Of a stretch of DNA of 64,000 nucleotides, positions 1-9,728 are shown piece by piece. The stretch lies in contig NZ_MSPW01000006.1 of NCBI RefSeq assembly GCF_001955655.1, positions 62,001-126,000 of the forward strand, written 5' to 3'. The notes beneath the pieces are model-generated. The model saw only the letters and a program-made list of their open reading frames with translations, searched no databases and was not told the origin of the DNA. The position numbers and the translations under genes were made by a program. The stretch comes from Viridibacillus arenosi. GTDB taxonomy: Bacteria > Bacillota > Bacilli > Bacillales_A > Planococcaceae. Numbering within the stretch: the stretch's first letter is position 1; each line of letters starts with the position of its first letter.

Positions 1-592
1 CTTTAACTACATCTTCAACTGAACCGAAGTCTACTCCTAGTTTTTCAGCTTTTTCAGCAGTTAAGAATGGGTCGTAAGCAATAACATCCATGCGATTACC
101 TTTTGCACGGTGCGCCACTTCTTGCCCGATACGTCCGAAACCGATAACACCTAATGTTTTATTTTTTAATTCAACGCCTACGAATTTTTTTCGATCCCAG
201 CGACCCTCTTGTAATGACATATGTGCATGTGGGATATGACGAGCAAGAGCCATAATCATTGCAGTTGTATGTTCAGCAGCAGAGTTAGTATTACCATCTG
301 GTGCATTTACTACGATTATTCCCTTTTCTGTAGCAGCATCAAGGTCGATGTTATCTACGCCAACACCAGCACGGCCGATTAATTTTAAATTATCAGCAGC
401 TTCTATGATGTCACGAGTAACCTTTGTTTGGCTACGAACTAATAATACATCGAAGTCTTTAATTTTAACTTTTAACTCGTCTGGAGTTAAGCCAGTATCA
501 ATAACGATATTTAAATCTAATTTTCTTTCTTGGCGAAGAGGGTAAATACCATCTTCGCTTAGTGAATCACTGATTAAAATGTTAATAGCCAT
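1..592 (-). CDS. serA: D-3-phosphoglycerate dehydrogenase, N-terminal part (cut by window edge)
   Basis: First enzyme of phosphorylated serine synthesis: oxidises 3-phosphoglycerate to 3-phosphohydroxypyruvate with NAD. About 197 residues from the start are present; the C-terminus lies outside the window. The reverse-strand protein begins [19 protein letters not shown] and carries a Rossmann glycine motif GFGRIGQE near residue 145, typical of the 2-hydroxyacid dehydrogenase family. The start ATG at 592 lies two bases beyond the stop of the upstream aminotransferase, so the two are co-transcribed and probably share the serine T-box. The C-terminal ACT domain expected of Bacillus SerA cannot be checked here. 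Confidence 0.92.
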   Translation of the reverse strand, partial: MAINILISDSLSEDGIYPLRQERKLDLNIVIDTGLTPDELKVKIKDFDVLLVRSQTKVTRDIIEAADNLKLIGRAGVGVDNIDLDAATEKGIIVVNAPDGNTNSAAEHTTAMIMALARHIPHAHMSLQEGRWDRKKFVGVELKNKTLGVIGFGRIGQEVAHRAKGNRMDVIAYDPFLTAEKAEKLGVDFGSVEDVVK

Positions 593-594
593 AA

Positions 595-1752
595 TTAGTT
601 GTTCGCTCCTTCAAGATAAACTTTTTGTGCTGCTGCTATACCTTTTCCAAGCTCAATCTCTTTACCAACTTTAACAAGTGCAATTTCGATTGCTGCCAAT
701 GTTTGTAGAACATCTGTTGGTGCACAGTAGCCCATATGACCAACACGGAAGATTTGCCCTTTTAAGTGTTGTTGACCGCCTGCTACAGATAGATTGAAAT
801 CAGTTTTTAGTACTTTACGGAATGCTTCAGCATCAAAATCAACTGGTTTCACTGCTGTTACTGTTGGAGAAGCATCAGCATCTGTTGTAAATAATGGAAT
901 ATCGAGTGCTTTAAATGCTGCACGTGTCATATCACGCATTAATGCATGGCGTTTATATACTTCTTCAAATCCTTCAGCTTCAAGGTTTTTAAGTACTTGT
1001 TCAAGACCAAATAGTAAAGATAAAGCAGGTGTGAACGGCGTTGTATCTTTTTCTAAGTTGTCGCGGTATTTTGTTAAGTCTAAGTAGAAGCCCTTTTTAG
1101 GGTTAGCTTCGATGACTTTCCAAGCGCGATCACTCACACCGATAAAGTTTAAGCCTGCAGGAAGCATAAATGCTTTTTGTGAACCGGTTACTAGAACATC
1201 AATACCCCATTCGTCCATTTTTGTTTCAATGCCGCCCATGCAAGATACACCATCAACGATTACTAGCGCTTCAGATACTTCATGAACTGCTTTTGCTAAT
1301 TCGTCAACTGGGTTGATAACACCTGTTGATGTTTCACAATAAGTAGAGAATACAGCAGTAATATCTTGGTGTTCTTTTAAGTAATCTTTTACTGCAGTTG
1401 GATTTAACGATGTGCCCCATTCAACTGCAAATTCTTCAACATCAATTTGATATGCTTGGCAAATTTTTGTGAAACGTTGACCGAATACACCAGTTGCTAC
1501 GACTAACACTTTATCACCAGGTTTTACAACATTAACGATTGCAGCTTCTAAACCAGATGTACCGCTACCTGTAATCATAAGAACATCTTGTTCTGTACCG
1601 AATACTTTTTTCAAACCCGGTTTAATGTTTTGGATCATTTTAGATGTTTCTGAACCTCGGTGACCAATCATAGGCTGTGCCATAGCGCGCTCTACGCTTG
1701 GTGGAATTGGAGTTGGACCTGGAATTCTTAATAATTGATAATCTTGTAACAT
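595..1752 (-). CDS. Class V aminotransferase (serine/alanine-glyoxylate type), probable phosphoserine aminotransferase role
   Basis: PLP-dependent fold-type I aminotransferase of the alanine-glyoxylate/serine-pyruvate family, 385 residues. Visible family marks are the N-terminal PGPTPIPPSV and MIGHRGSE motifs, the cofactor-binding TGSGTSGLEAA segment and the Schiff-base lysine in VTGSQKAFMLPAG. It directly precedes serA and sits behind a T-box with a serine specifier, so the likely role is the transamination between SerA and phosphoserine phosphatase, in place of a classical SerC. This role is inferred from context; the sequence alone would equally allow serine-glyoxylate or alanine-glyoxylate transamination. 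The ATG at 1752 is preceded by a GAGAGGAG ribosome site. Confidence 0.85.
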   Translation of the reverse strand: MLQDYQLLRIPGPTPIPPSVERAMAQPMIGHRGSETSKMIQNIKPGLKKVFGTEQDVLMITGSGTSGLEAAIVNVVKPGDKVLVVATGVFGQRFTKICQAYQIDVEEFAVEWGTSLNPTAVKDYLKEHQDITAVFSTYCETSTGVINPVDELAKAVHEVSEALVIVDGVSCMGGIETKMDEWGIDVLVTGSQKAFMLPAGLNFIGVSDRAWKVIEANPKKGFYLDLTKYRDNLEKDTTPFTPALSLLFGLEQVLKNLEAEGFEEVYKRHALMRDMTRAAFKALDIPLFTTDADASPTVTAVKPVDFDAEAFRKVLKTDFNLSVAGGQQHLKGQIFRVGHMGYCAPTDVLQTLAAIEIALVKVGKEIELGKGIAAAQKVYLEGANN

Positions 1753-1799
1753 GTTAAATCTCCTCTCTTATTTGAAAAACAATTAAAGTATTTGAAAAT

Positions 1800-2082
1800 A
1801 TAAAAAGCCTTCCGTCCCTTACATAAGATTATGTAAGGGGCGAAAGGCTAAATTAACAGACGCGGTACCACCCTTGGGTTACTGTCCACTCTAAAAGGAC
1901 AGTCTTTGCTATATGCGTAACGTGCATGATTCGTATAGGCATACTTTGGAATGTTCAACCTATCTATTCGGGAGTGGAACCTGCCGCTGAAACCGCTAAT
2001 TTTCACCAACCATTAGCTCTCTAAAGATTTCAAAATCGGGAAGCATGTCTCCGTCATTATATTTTTTCTGTGTTTTAAATTT
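1800..2082 (-). promoter_or_regulatory. T-box leader, serine (UCC) specifier
   Basis: On the minus strand the leader shows Stem I with the AGAGAG bulge sequence, followed by GGTTCCACTCCCGAA. In this context the specifier triplet is TCC at 1978-1976, a serine codon. The conserved T-box core AGGGTGGTACCGCG lies at about 1861-1875. It is followed by a strong terminator hairpin (1803-1849, stem AGCCTTTCGCCCCTTACAT and its complement) ending in a T run. Uncharged tRNA-Ser should favour the antiterminator and turn on the aminotransferase and serA. Confidence 0.93.
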
Positions 2083-2088
2083 AAATCA

Positions 2089-2117
2089 ATATTAATGCTA
2101 TATTCGGGTAATGTCAA
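2089..2117 (-). promoter_or_regulatory. SigA-type promoter of the serine T-box operon
   Basis: Minus strand TTGACA (2117-2112), 17-nt spacer, TAATAT (2094-2089). It lies just upstream of the T-box Stem I, so transcription should start near 2082. Confidence 0.85.
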
Positions 2118-2660
2118 CATTGTTTTGAAAAATTAATATAAAATCGATTTAAACGAGGTATAAATTAACCTAAAACCGAATAAATTATAAATATAATAAA
2201 GAAAAAGTTCGTGTTACTGGAGAGGACATGTTGATGTGAGAAATTGTGTTTTTGGAACTGATTATAGTGGGGGATTCATTTTAATATGGCGAAGTCATTT
2301 TTTTATAAATCTTTACAGAATGCATATTCTAGAAGATTTATGATAGTAGTGTAATAAAGTGAAGCGTTTTCATGAAAAGACATGTCTTTTTAAATTATTG
2401 TTCAAAAATAGTGAACTATAGTTTGAAAATTAATTTCTGAAATAGTCAATCGTTCGGAATAGAGTTAATAAAGAAAATCATGAAACTTATAAAATAGGGT
2501 GATAGAAACAGCGGATTTATAAAATGATTCTTGACTTTAGTTTTTTGGAATTCTAATTTCTAAGCAATATCTATTGTAAATAGAGGTGTTTAAACATTAG
2601 GTGAAGAAATACAATGAAACGAAATATTATTTACTTTATCAGTGGGGGAGGGTGAGAATT
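2118..2660 (+). other. Intergenic region of about 540 bp with palindromes and a weak promoter
   Basis: No convincing gene is seen. The region is AT-rich. It holds a perfect 16-nt palindrome AAAAGACATGTCTTTT at 2375-2390 and a second short inverted repeat GTTCA-N7-TGAAC at 2400-2416, both operator-like. A possible promoter is TTGACT (2531-2536), 17 nt, TAATTT (2554-2559), with a good -35 but poor -10. These probably control the FAD-dehydrogenase operon. Confidence 0.4.
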
Positions 2661-4352
2661 ATGACTTATGATGTAATAGTCATAGGAGCAGGATTGGCTG
2701 GACTCGTTGCTACAGCAGAATTATCGGATCAAGGAAAGAAAGTATTATTACTTGATCAAGAGCCAAAAGCTTCTCTTGGCGGTCAAGCTTGGTGGTCTTT
2801 TGGTGGATTATTTCTTGTTGATTCACCGGAACAAAGGCGACTTGGTGTAGAGGATTCAAAAGATTTAGCCTGGAGAGATTGGCTAGGCTTTGCAAAGTTT
2901 GACAGAGAGAAAGACGAAGATTACTGGGCTATAAAATGGGCAAAAGCGTATGTTGATTTTGCATCAGGGGAGAAACGCGAATGGTTGCATAGTTTAGGTA
3001 TAAGATTTTTTCCTGTTGTAGGGTGGGCAGAACGTCAAGGTAACTCAGTTCCTCGCTTTCATATAACATGGGGAACTGGCCCCGGGTTAGTGAAGCCATT
3101 TGAGAAGAAGTTAAGGGCCGCTATTAAAGCTGGGCTCGTAGACTATAAACCACGTCATCAAGTAGATGAATTGATAACTTCTATAAATGCTGTAACTGGA
3201 GTAAGGGGAAAGATTTTAGTACCTAGTAGTGCTAAACGTGGAGAAGAAAGTGCACGAGGTTCAATAGGCGATTTTGAATATAAAGCGAAAGCAACCATTG
3301 TCACGAGTGGTGGAATTGGGGCCAATATCGAGTTGGTACGCAAAAATTGGCCCCAACGTTTAGGGAAGGCTCCTGAACGAATGATTTCTGGAGTACCCGC
3401 ACATGTAGATGGGAGAATGTTAGGCATTTCTGAACGTGTGGGAGGTCGCATCGTCAACAAAGATAGAATGTGGCATTATACAGAAGGAATTCAAAATTGG
3501 AATCCCATTTGGAATAACCATGGAATTCGTATTCTACCAGGTCCGTCATCACTTTGGTTAGATGCTGAGGGGAACCGTTTTAAGGCTCCGAATTTCCCGG
3601 GTTTTGATACCCTTGGTACGTTGGAAGCTATTCAAAAAACAGGCTATGATTATTCATGGTTTATATTGACAGAGAAGATTATTGAAAAGGAATTTGCATT
3701 GTCAGGTTCAGAGCAAAATCCAGATTTAACTGAGAAAAGTGTAAGGAAAGTGCTCCAACGTATATTACCTGGTCCGACAAAACCTGTAAAAGCATTTATG
3801 GAGAATGGAGCAGATTTTGTGGTAGCTAATAATTTAAGAGAATTAGTGGATGGTATGAATAAAATTGCAGGAAATGATCTAATCCAGTATGAACATATTG
3901 AAGAACAAATTAAAGAACGAGATGACGAGATAAAAAAGAAATTTACGATGGATTTGCAAGCAAAGGCAATTCAAGGAGCTAGAAATTATATAGGGGATAA
4001 AGTCGTTCGTGTTGCTAAACCACATAAACTATTAGACGCCAGTAAGGGGCCGTTGATAGCGGTGCGGCTAAATATTCTAACACGTAAAACATTAGGCGGT
4101 TTACAGACAGATTTAGATGGCCAAGTATTAGATGAATCGATGAAGCCGATTGAAGGGTTGTATGCCGCTGGGGAAGTGGCTGGATTTGGTGGCGGAGGCG
4201 TTCATGGCTATAGAGCATTAGAAGGGACCTTTTTAGGGAGCTGCTTATTTAGCGGTAGACAGGCAGGGCGTGGAGTTTTGAAAGATATAAAAAATAATAA
4301 TTTTTCAAAAAATAAAGGTGTTCTGGAGGAAGTAGAGAATATTACTATATGA
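2661..4352 (+). CDS. FAD-binding dehydrogenase (fumarate reductase/KstD-like flavoprotein)
   Basis: 563-residue flavoprotein. The N-terminus has the dinucleotide-binding motif VIVIGAGLAGLVATAEL followed by an acidic residue ending beta-2 (LLLDQE). The C-terminus has the second FAD motif GLYAAGEVAGFGGGGVHGYR, so it belongs to the FAD_binding_2 family that includes fumarate reductases and 3-ketosteroid dehydrogenases. The substrate cannot be read from the sequence. ATG 2661 is chosen because GGGGGAGGG at 2643-2651 is a good ribosome site and FAD enzymes normally start right before the GxGxxG motif; a GTG at 2601 would add 20 residues. The downstream enoyl-CoA hydratase is in the same operon, suggesting a CoA-ester or ring-degradation role. 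Confidence 0.8.
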   Translation: MTYDVIVIGAGLAGLVATAELSDQGKKVLLLDQEPKASLGGQAWWSFGGLFLVDSPEQRRLGVEDSKDLAWRDWLGFAKFDREKDEDYWAIKWAKAYVDFASGEKREWLHSLGIRFFPVVGWAERQGNSVPRFHITWGTGPGLVKPFEKKLRAAIKAGLVDYKPRHQVDELITSINAVTGVRGKILVPSSAKRGEESARGSIGDFEYKAKATIVTSGGIGANIELVRKNWPQRLGKAPERMISGVPAHVDGRMLGISERVGGRIVNKDRMWHYTEGIQNWNPIWNNHGIRILPGPSSLWLDAEGNRFKAPNFPGFDTLGTLEAIQKTGYDYSWFILTEKIIEKEFALSGSEQNPDLTEKSVRKVLQRILPGPTKPVKAFMENGADFVVANNLRELVDGMNKIAGNDLIQYEHIEEQIKERDDEIKKKFTMDLQAKAIQGARNYIGDKVVRVAKPHKLLDASKGPLIAVRLNILTRKTLGGLQTDLDGQVLDESMKPIEGLYAAGEVAGFGGGGVHGYRALEGTFLGSCLFSGRQAGRGVLKDIKNNNFSKNKGVLEEVENITI

Positions 4353-4387
4353 ATAACTGTTCATTTTTAAACAAAGGGGTGTTTTTA

Positions 4388-5170
4388 ATGACATTTGAAA
4401 CATTAAAACTAGAGAAGAATGGTAGATTGGCGACGTTGACTTTGAACAGGCCAGCCGCTATGAATTCTATGAATGAAGTGATGATGAGAGAATTAGCTGA
4501 TTGCTTTGAAGCGTTAAATGATGATGGGAATATACAAGTACTTATTATTAAAGGGGAAGGGAAAGTATTTTCAGCTGGTGGAGATATTAAAGCGATGCTG
4601 AATGAGGACAACCCGATGGATATTGATGAAGTTATGGTTGATATTACACGCTTTGTGAAGGCAATATATATGTTGCCAATGATAACAATTGCAGCAGTTC
4701 ACGGGGCATCTGCAGGATTAGGCTTTAGTTTAACACTGGCTAGTGACATTATTATTGCTGAAGAAACTAGTAAACTAGCGATGAATTTCATTGGGATTGG
4801 TCTTATACCAGATGGTGCAGGGCATTTCTTCATGAAGGAGCGTTTAGGCACTCCGCTTGCTAAACAGATGATTTGGTCAGGTGACGTATTGACAGGCACT
4901 GGAGCAAAAAAACTAGGCTTGGTAGATGAAGTAGTACCTGAAGGGAAAGCTTCTGAACAGGCAAATTTTATAGCACAAAAATTGTTACAATCACCAGTTG
5001 CTGCAATGATTGCATCAAAGGAGATCTTGCATACGCAAAAGTGTACAGAGCTAACGAATGTTCTCAAAATGGAAGCAGTTGCTCAATCTAAAATGCGTAA
5101 AACAGTAGATCATTTAGAAGGTATTCAAGCATTCGTACAGAAACGTACACCCGCTTTCAATGGACAGTAA
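4388..5170 (+). CDS. Enoyl-CoA hydratase/isomerase family protein (YhaR-like)
   Basis: 260-residue crotonase-fold protein expected to hydrate 2-enoyl-CoA or isomerise related acyl-CoAs. The oxyanion-hole motifs are visible: FSAGGDIKAM and HGASAGLGFSLTLASD, and the C-terminal half has PDGAGHFFMKERLG. The ATG at 4388 follows AAAGGGGTG at 4373-4381; an ATG at 4349 overlapping the upstream stop lacks a good ribosome site. It forms an operon with the FAD dehydrogenase and ends at a strong terminator. In B. subtilis the crotonase yhaR lies near yhaO, so this may be its positional counterpart, but the match is not certain. Confidence 0.85.
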   Translation: MTFETLKLEKNGRLATLTLNRPAAMNSMNEVMMRELADCFEALNDDGNIQVLIIKGEGKVFSAGGDIKAMLNEDNPMDIDEVMVDITRFVKAIYMLPMITIAAVHGASAGLGFSLTLASDIIIAEETSKLAMNFIGIGLIPDGAGHFFMKERLGTPLAKQMIWSGDVLTGTGAKKLGLVDEVVPEGKASEQANFIAQKLLQSPVAAMIASKEILHTQKCTELTNVLKMEAVAQSKMRKTVDHLEGIQAFVQKRTPAFNGQ

Positions 5171-5213
5171 AAAAATGCCTTTCACAATTTAACTTTTGTG
5201 AAAGGCATTTTCA
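5171..5213. terminator. Bidirectional terminator
   Basis: Hairpin AAATGCCTTTCACAA / TTGTGAAAGGCATTT flanked by A and T runs, between the enoyl-CoA hydratase gene (plus) and the yhzD-like gene (minus), which converge here. Confidence 0.9.
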
Positions 5214-5399
5214 TTATGAATGGAACAATATTAATTTGCCAGCAGCATTTACTAAGCGATGTGTTTGATCTGCCAAACCTTTTTCTTCAACTTGTTGTTG
5301 CCCTTGAGTTTTGGCAGTTACATCATCAGCAAATTCCCATGCTTCGTCAAAAAGTGTTTTACCTGATTTTTCGAACGCTGTAAATCGATACGTTTTCAT
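5214..5399 (-). CDS. Small YhzD-like protein
   Basis: 61-residue cytoplasmic protein starting MKTYRFTAFEKSGKTLFDEA and ending THRLVNAAGKLILFHS. This pattern resembles the YhzD-like family of short Bacillus proteins, whose function is unknown. The ATG at 5399 is preferred over the in-frame ATG at 5405 and GTG at 5408, because AAGGG at 5412-5408 is eight bases from it. The gene is a single unit divergent from yhaO and converges on the shared terminator with the enoyl-CoA hydratase. Confidence 0.7.
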   Translation of the reverse strand: MKTYRFTAFEKSGKTLFDEAWEFADDVTAKTQGQQQVEEKGLADQTHRLVNAAGKLILFHS

Positions 5400-5509
5400 A
5401 TTCATCACCCTTTTTTATGAATGTGTATTCATTATACTAGAAGAGTCAGAAAAAACATACAAATCAGTAATGGGATTTTAATAGTAATCTATGAGTTATG
5501 TTAGAGCTT

Positions 5510-5539
5510 TTGCTATAAATTACCGGAATTTTGTGATAA
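5510..5539 (+). promoter_or_regulatory. Possible promoter of yhaO-yhaN-yhaM
   Basis: TTGCTA (5510-5515), 18 nt, TGATAA (5534-5539), preceded by an extended TTG. Spacing suits SigA but the hexamers are only moderate. Confidence 0.4.
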
Positions 5540-5578
5540 AATAAGAACAAATATTCGTATCTGTTGAAGGAGGAAATC

Positions 5579-6799
5579 ATGTCTACTATTCGATTTTTTC
5601 ATACTGCCGATTTACATTTAGATAGCCCATTTAAAGGGATGTCGGCACTCCCAAAGGAGCGTTTACAGGAACTTCGTAATAGCACATTTGCAGCATTTGA
5701 TCGATTCATCCAATATGCAGTAAAAGAACGGCCAGATTTTATTGTCATTGTTGGAGATATATATGATGGAGAAGACCGTAGTTTACGTGCACAAGCTCAT
5801 TTCCAAAAAGGTATGGAACTACTTTGTGACAAGAATATACCAGTCATTTTGAGTTATGGAAATCATGATCATTTGAATGGAAAATGGACACGCTTCGAAT
5901 TACCTCCCAATGTCTATGTACTACCTAAGCAAACAAAGCAAGTGACTTTACAAATTCGCGAAACTGAGGTTCATATATATGGCTTTAGTTATCCTAATCG
6001 GCATGTGACAGAGCCTATGATAAATACATACCCAGTTGCTACAGATAAGGATGCCTTTCATATTGGTATGCTCCATGGAAGCTTGATGGGAAATACAACT
6101 CATGATGTCTATGCACCTTTTACAAAAGAAGCTTTACTTTCGAAACAATATGATTATTGGGCACTAGGGCATATTCACTTACGTCAAATAATAAATGTAC
6201 ATCCACCGATTGTTTATTCAGGTAATATTCAAAGCCGCCATCGTAAAGAGCAAGGTATAAAAGGGTTTTATGATGTAGAGATGGAAAAGCATAGCACAAA
6301 TCTGGATTTTGTACCGACATCGGTGATTGTTTATGATGAATTTGAAGTTAATTGTGAGGGTCTTATACATGCCAATGAAATTTTACAAGCATGTGAAAAG
6401 GTGTTGCAGCAATTTCGCGATATTAATGGTGCAGGAGTTGTAGAATTAAAGCTTGAGCAATTAGAGCCTAGCGCAAAGATGTTATTTGAAGAGAGTACTA
6501 TAGAAGAATGGCTTGAACTGATACGAGAGAAAGAAGAGTTGAAATCTCCTTCCATCTGGGTACAGTCTGTTCACGTCAATTGGCAAGACTTCATAGAATA
6601 TGAAGCAACTGTTGCGACAGAAGCAGTACTTCATGTTATTGATAATTGGGACGAAATGCAATGGAAGGAAAAGCTAAAAGATCTCTATCAGCATCCTAAA
6701 GGTGGCCGTTATTTAAAACCTCTATCTGATTTAGATTTAGAGCAAATCTCAGCGCAAACAAAAGACTTATTTAAAAACTTAGTATCAAAGAAACTTTAA
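5579..6799 (+). CDS. yhaO: SbcD-like DNA repair metallophosphoesterase YhaO
   Basis: 406-residue calcineurin-like phosphoesterase related to SbcD/Mre11. All metal-binding motifs are in order: FFHTADLHLDSPF (D-x-H) at the N-terminus, IVGDIYD, YGNHDH, GMLHGS and ALGHIHLRQ. The likely role is a nuclease working with the SbcC-like partner encoded next. ATG 5579 follows AAGGAGG at 5567-5573. It opens the yhaO-yhaN-yhaM operon seen in B. subtilis, separated from yhaN by 28 bases. Confidence 0.92.
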   Translation: MSTIRFFHTADLHLDSPFKGMSALPKERLQELRNSTFAAFDRFIQYAVKERPDFIVIVGDIYDGEDRSLRAQAHFQKGMELLCDKNIPVILSYGNHDHLNGKWTRFELPPNVYVLPKQTKQVTLQIRETEVHIYGFSYPNRHVTEPMINTYPVATDKDAFHIGMLHGSLMGNTTHDVYAPFTKEALLSKQYDYWALGHIHLRQIINVHPPIVYSGNIQSRHRKEQGIKGFYDVEMEKHSTNLDFVPTSVIVYDEFEVNCEGLIHANEILQACEKVLQQFRDINGAGVVELKLEQLEPSAKMLFEESTIEEWLELIREKEELKSPSIWVQSVHVNWQDFIEYEATVATEAVLHVIDNWDEMQWKEKLKDLYQHPKGGRYLKPLSDLDLEQISAQTKDLFKNLVSKKL

Positions 6800-6827
6800 C
6801 TTTGAAGTAAAGAAGGGAGTGAACAAT

Positions 6828-9728
6828 ATGTATATCCACAAATTGGTTATTTTTGGATTCGGGCAACATGAGAATGTAACGATTAATTTGAAACAAGGTA
6901 TCAATGTATTCTATGGGCTCAATGAAGCGGGGAAAACGACGATTCAGCAATTTATACTTCATATATTATTTGGTTTTCCTCAAAAGAATGCGCAACAGCT
7001 CCGCTACGAACCGAAAGCAGGCGGTAAATATGGTGGCCAAGTGCATATAATAGACGATGAATTTGGAAATTGTATTATTGAACGTGTGAAGGGGAAAGCA
7101 ATAGGGGATGTTACGGTCTATTTTGAAGATGGTACAAGAGGGTATGAGGAGGCGCTAGCGAAAATAGTACATGGCTATAATCGCGAAGGCTTTGAAGCCA
7201 TTTTTTCATTTTCTGTTCATCAATTGCAACAGCTAGAGTATATGTCTGAGGATGAATTGAGCAAAGTATTATTAGCTTCAGGAACAACAGGTGTTGATCA
7301 ATTAACTAAACTTGAAAAGGATCTAGATAAGAAAATTGGAGAGCTCTTTAAGAAATCTGGTAAAAACCCAACGATAAATAAGCAGATTGAAGAACTTCGT
7401 GAAAGTGATCAAATTCTAAAAGAAGAGCGTAAAAAACTTGAGGAATATGATCCTACTATTTTAAGATTACAGCAAATTACAGCAGAATTAGATGATATTA
7501 AATCAACCGAATCTATGCAATTGAAAGAACAGCAGAATTTACATATATTCCGTCAACTCTATCCTCTACTACAAAAGAAGGAACAGTTAGAACAAGAGCT
7601 TCATTCTATTTTACAGAAAGGATTTCCGACAAATGGAGTGTATCGTTATGAGTTGTACAAAGACAAAAAAATCGAAGTACAAGCTATATTAAACCAAGTT
7701 CAGCAAGAAAAAGAAATAATCCAAAAGCAACTCAAAGTAGGTTTTGATGATGAACGATACCAAAGATTAAAGAACCTCAATGATCAAGACAGTGAATGGC
7801 GTGAGTGGAACTCTAAGGTGAAAAGTTTAGAAAATGATATTGAAATACTACAACAAGAAAAAATAGCTCAATATCGATTATTGGGCATTACGGATTATGA
7901 ACAGCAACAAGCTTTAGAGCAAACGGAAGTTTCTCTTGAACAGGAAGATTATTTTCGTCAATTGGTAAAGCAATTGGAAGAAAACGAAGAACAGTATCGA
8001 TTTGGTCAACGTACTTTAGAACAGCTTCAAAAGGAGTTAGCAACAGATGAACAAAAATTAGATAATCTTTTTGAACAGCAACCGTCTGACTATGAGATAG
8101 AACGAGCAGCCAATTGGTCAGCAAAAATACAAAGAATAGCTGAAGTGAAGGCTACCTTAAATCATGAAGTAAAAGTAACTAAAAGTACAAAATCAGTAAA
8201 ACTCTTCAGTGTAGCGATTGCAATAATAGCTATTCTAATTGGCATTAGTCAATCTAATTGGCTTGTAATCGCAATAGGTATTATTGTAGCTTTTGCACTA
8301 TGGTTTATTTTGGACAATGGTACAGTGACAAATGAAGATAATTCTGTAAATAAAGAAGCTCTGCTACGTGAAATTCGCGAATTTGAATCACAGCAATCTG
8401 AGATGGAACAACTACTGACAAAAATTCGCCAATTTGAAGATCGTATTACTCTGTTACAAGAACAGTATGATGATAAAAAAGTACAAATGAAAGAAGCTCA
8501 ACAAGCTGTATCTAAATTCAATATGTATGTCGAACAAAGTGAAGAGCAACTTCAACTTTTTTTAAAGCGTTTTCAAATAAGCGGCTCATTACAACCCGAA
8601 CTTCTAACAGAGTTATTCAGGCAAGTACGTGAGTTCCAACAAAAAAGCTCAAGTATAATGATGAAAGAACATCAATTAGAGCAACTTTCTGCGCTAGTAA
8701 ATGAGCGTATAAAGGATGCCTCAGCAGCTTGCGAAATAATCTGTACGAGAGAAAATTTATCAGCTACCGTTCAATCAGTCTATTTCAATATGACTGAACA
8801 ACAGCAGCTTGTTGTAACAGCTAAAGAAAAACTACAACAATTAGAAAATATTATTGATGAGAAGACGAATTTGCATAAATCTTATACGAATGAAATCTTA
8901 CATTTATTTGAAGAAGCTGATGTTGAAACAGCCGAGGATTTCTATAGGGCTGACGAACAATTTCAACTTTATAAAGACAATTTCCTATCATTAAAACAAG
9001 TAGAGGAACAATTGGCAATGTTCGATGAGGCATCAGTCAACGTTCAATTAAACGATATAGAATCTCAAAATCTACTTGAGCAGATATCAGCTACGCTGCT
9101 ATCTTTACAAGAGAAAAAAGATAAGTTACTCAGTGAACATGCGGAGCTACAAGCGAAAACAATAGGTCTATTATCAGATGAGAAATATGGTATTCAGATT
9201 CAAAGGTTTGAAGAGCAAAAAGCCGCTTTAGCGGAGCAAGCTCGTGAATGGGCTATTAATCAAGCAATTGCAACAGCAATACAAGAAACTATGCGTAACT
9301 TAAAGGAAAAAAGACTGCCAGCAGTTTTGCAAAATGCAGAACGATATTTTATACAGTTAACAGGTGGCCGCTATGATACATTAGAGATAAACTCAGAAAG
9401 TATTTTTGAAGCAGTTGCTGAGGATGGTATGCGTTATACAATAGATGAATTGAGCCAAGCGACGAAAGAGCAAGCCTATATAGCATTACGATTTGCATTG
9501 GCGGATTCATTACAACAATCTGCACCATTTCCGATTATTATGGATGATCCTTTTGTTCATTTTGATCGTTTGCGTATTGGTAACATGGTACAATTAGTTG
9601 ATAGTATTCAAACGAAACACCAGATACTTTATTTTACATGTCATGAAAATATGATAGATCAATGGTCAAAATCATTCGTCATTCATGTTTCAAATTTAAA
9701 AAGTGAAAGGAGATTGACTTCCATATGA
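6828..9728 (+). CDS. yhaN: SbcC/Rad50-like ATPase YhaN
   Basis: 966-residue AAA/SMC-like protein. The N-terminus has the Walker A motif GLNEAGKTT. Long glutamine- and glutamate-rich coiled coils fill the middle, and the C-terminus has a Walker B segment [15 protein letters not shown]. Unusually for an SbcC relative, two hydrophobic helices interrupt the coiled coil near residues 460-500 ([15 protein letters not shown], then [18 protein letters not shown]); this is known for YhaN and implies membrane tethering. ATG 6828 is chosen because AAGGGAG at 6813-6819 is eight bases upstream; the GTG at 6819 overlaps that site. It should act with YhaO, and its end overlaps yhaM by ATGA. Confidence 0.9.
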   Translation: MYIHKLVIFGFGQHENVTINLKQGINVFYGLNEAGKTTIQQFILHILFGFPQKNAQQLRYEPKAGGKYGGQVHIIDDEFGNCIIERVKGKAIGDVTVYFEDGTRGYEEALAKIVHGYNREGFEAIFSFSVHQLQQLEYMSEDELSKVLLASGTTGVDQLTKLEKDLDKKIGELFKKSGKNPTINKQIEELRESDQILKEERKKLEEYDPTILRLQQITAELDDIKSTESMQLKEQQNLHIFRQLYPLLQKKEQLEQELHSILQKGFPTNGVYRYELYKDKKIEVQAILNQVQQEKEIIQKQLKVGFDDERYQRLKNLNDQDSEWREWNSKVKSLENDIEILQQEKIAQYRLLGITDYEQQQALEQTEVSLEQEDYFRQLVKQLEENEEQYRFGQRTLEQLQKELATDEQKLDNLFEQQPSDYEIERAANWSAKIQRIAEVKATLNHEVKVTKSTKSVKLFSVAIAIIAILIGISQSNWLVIAIGIIVAFALWFILDNGTVTNEDNSVNKEALLREIREFESQQSEMEQLLTKIRQFEDRITLLQEQYDDKKVQMKEAQQAVSKFNMYVEQSEEQLQLFLKRFQISGSLQPELLTELFRQVREFQQKSSSIMMKEHQLEQLSALVNERIKDASAACEIICTRENLSATVQSVYFNMTEQQQLVVTAKEKLQQLENIIDEKTNLHKSYTNEILHLFEEADVETAEDFYRADEQFQLYKDNFLSLKQVEEQLAMFDEASVNVQLNDIESQNLLEQISATLLSLQEKKDKLLSEHAELQAKTIGLLSDEKYGIQIQRFEEQKAALAEQAREWAINQAIATAIQETMRNLKEKRLPAVLQNAERYFIQLTGGRYDTLEINSESIFEAVAEDGMRYTIDELSQATKEQAYIALRFALADSLQQSAPFPIIMDDPFVHFDRLRIGNMVQLVDSIQTKHQILYFTCHENMIDQWSKSFVIHVSNLKSERRLTSI

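Noticed and set aside
2359-2372. Cre-like sequence GTGAAGCGTTTTCA
   Set aside because: The right half fits the CcpA site, but both first bases of the left half mismatch.
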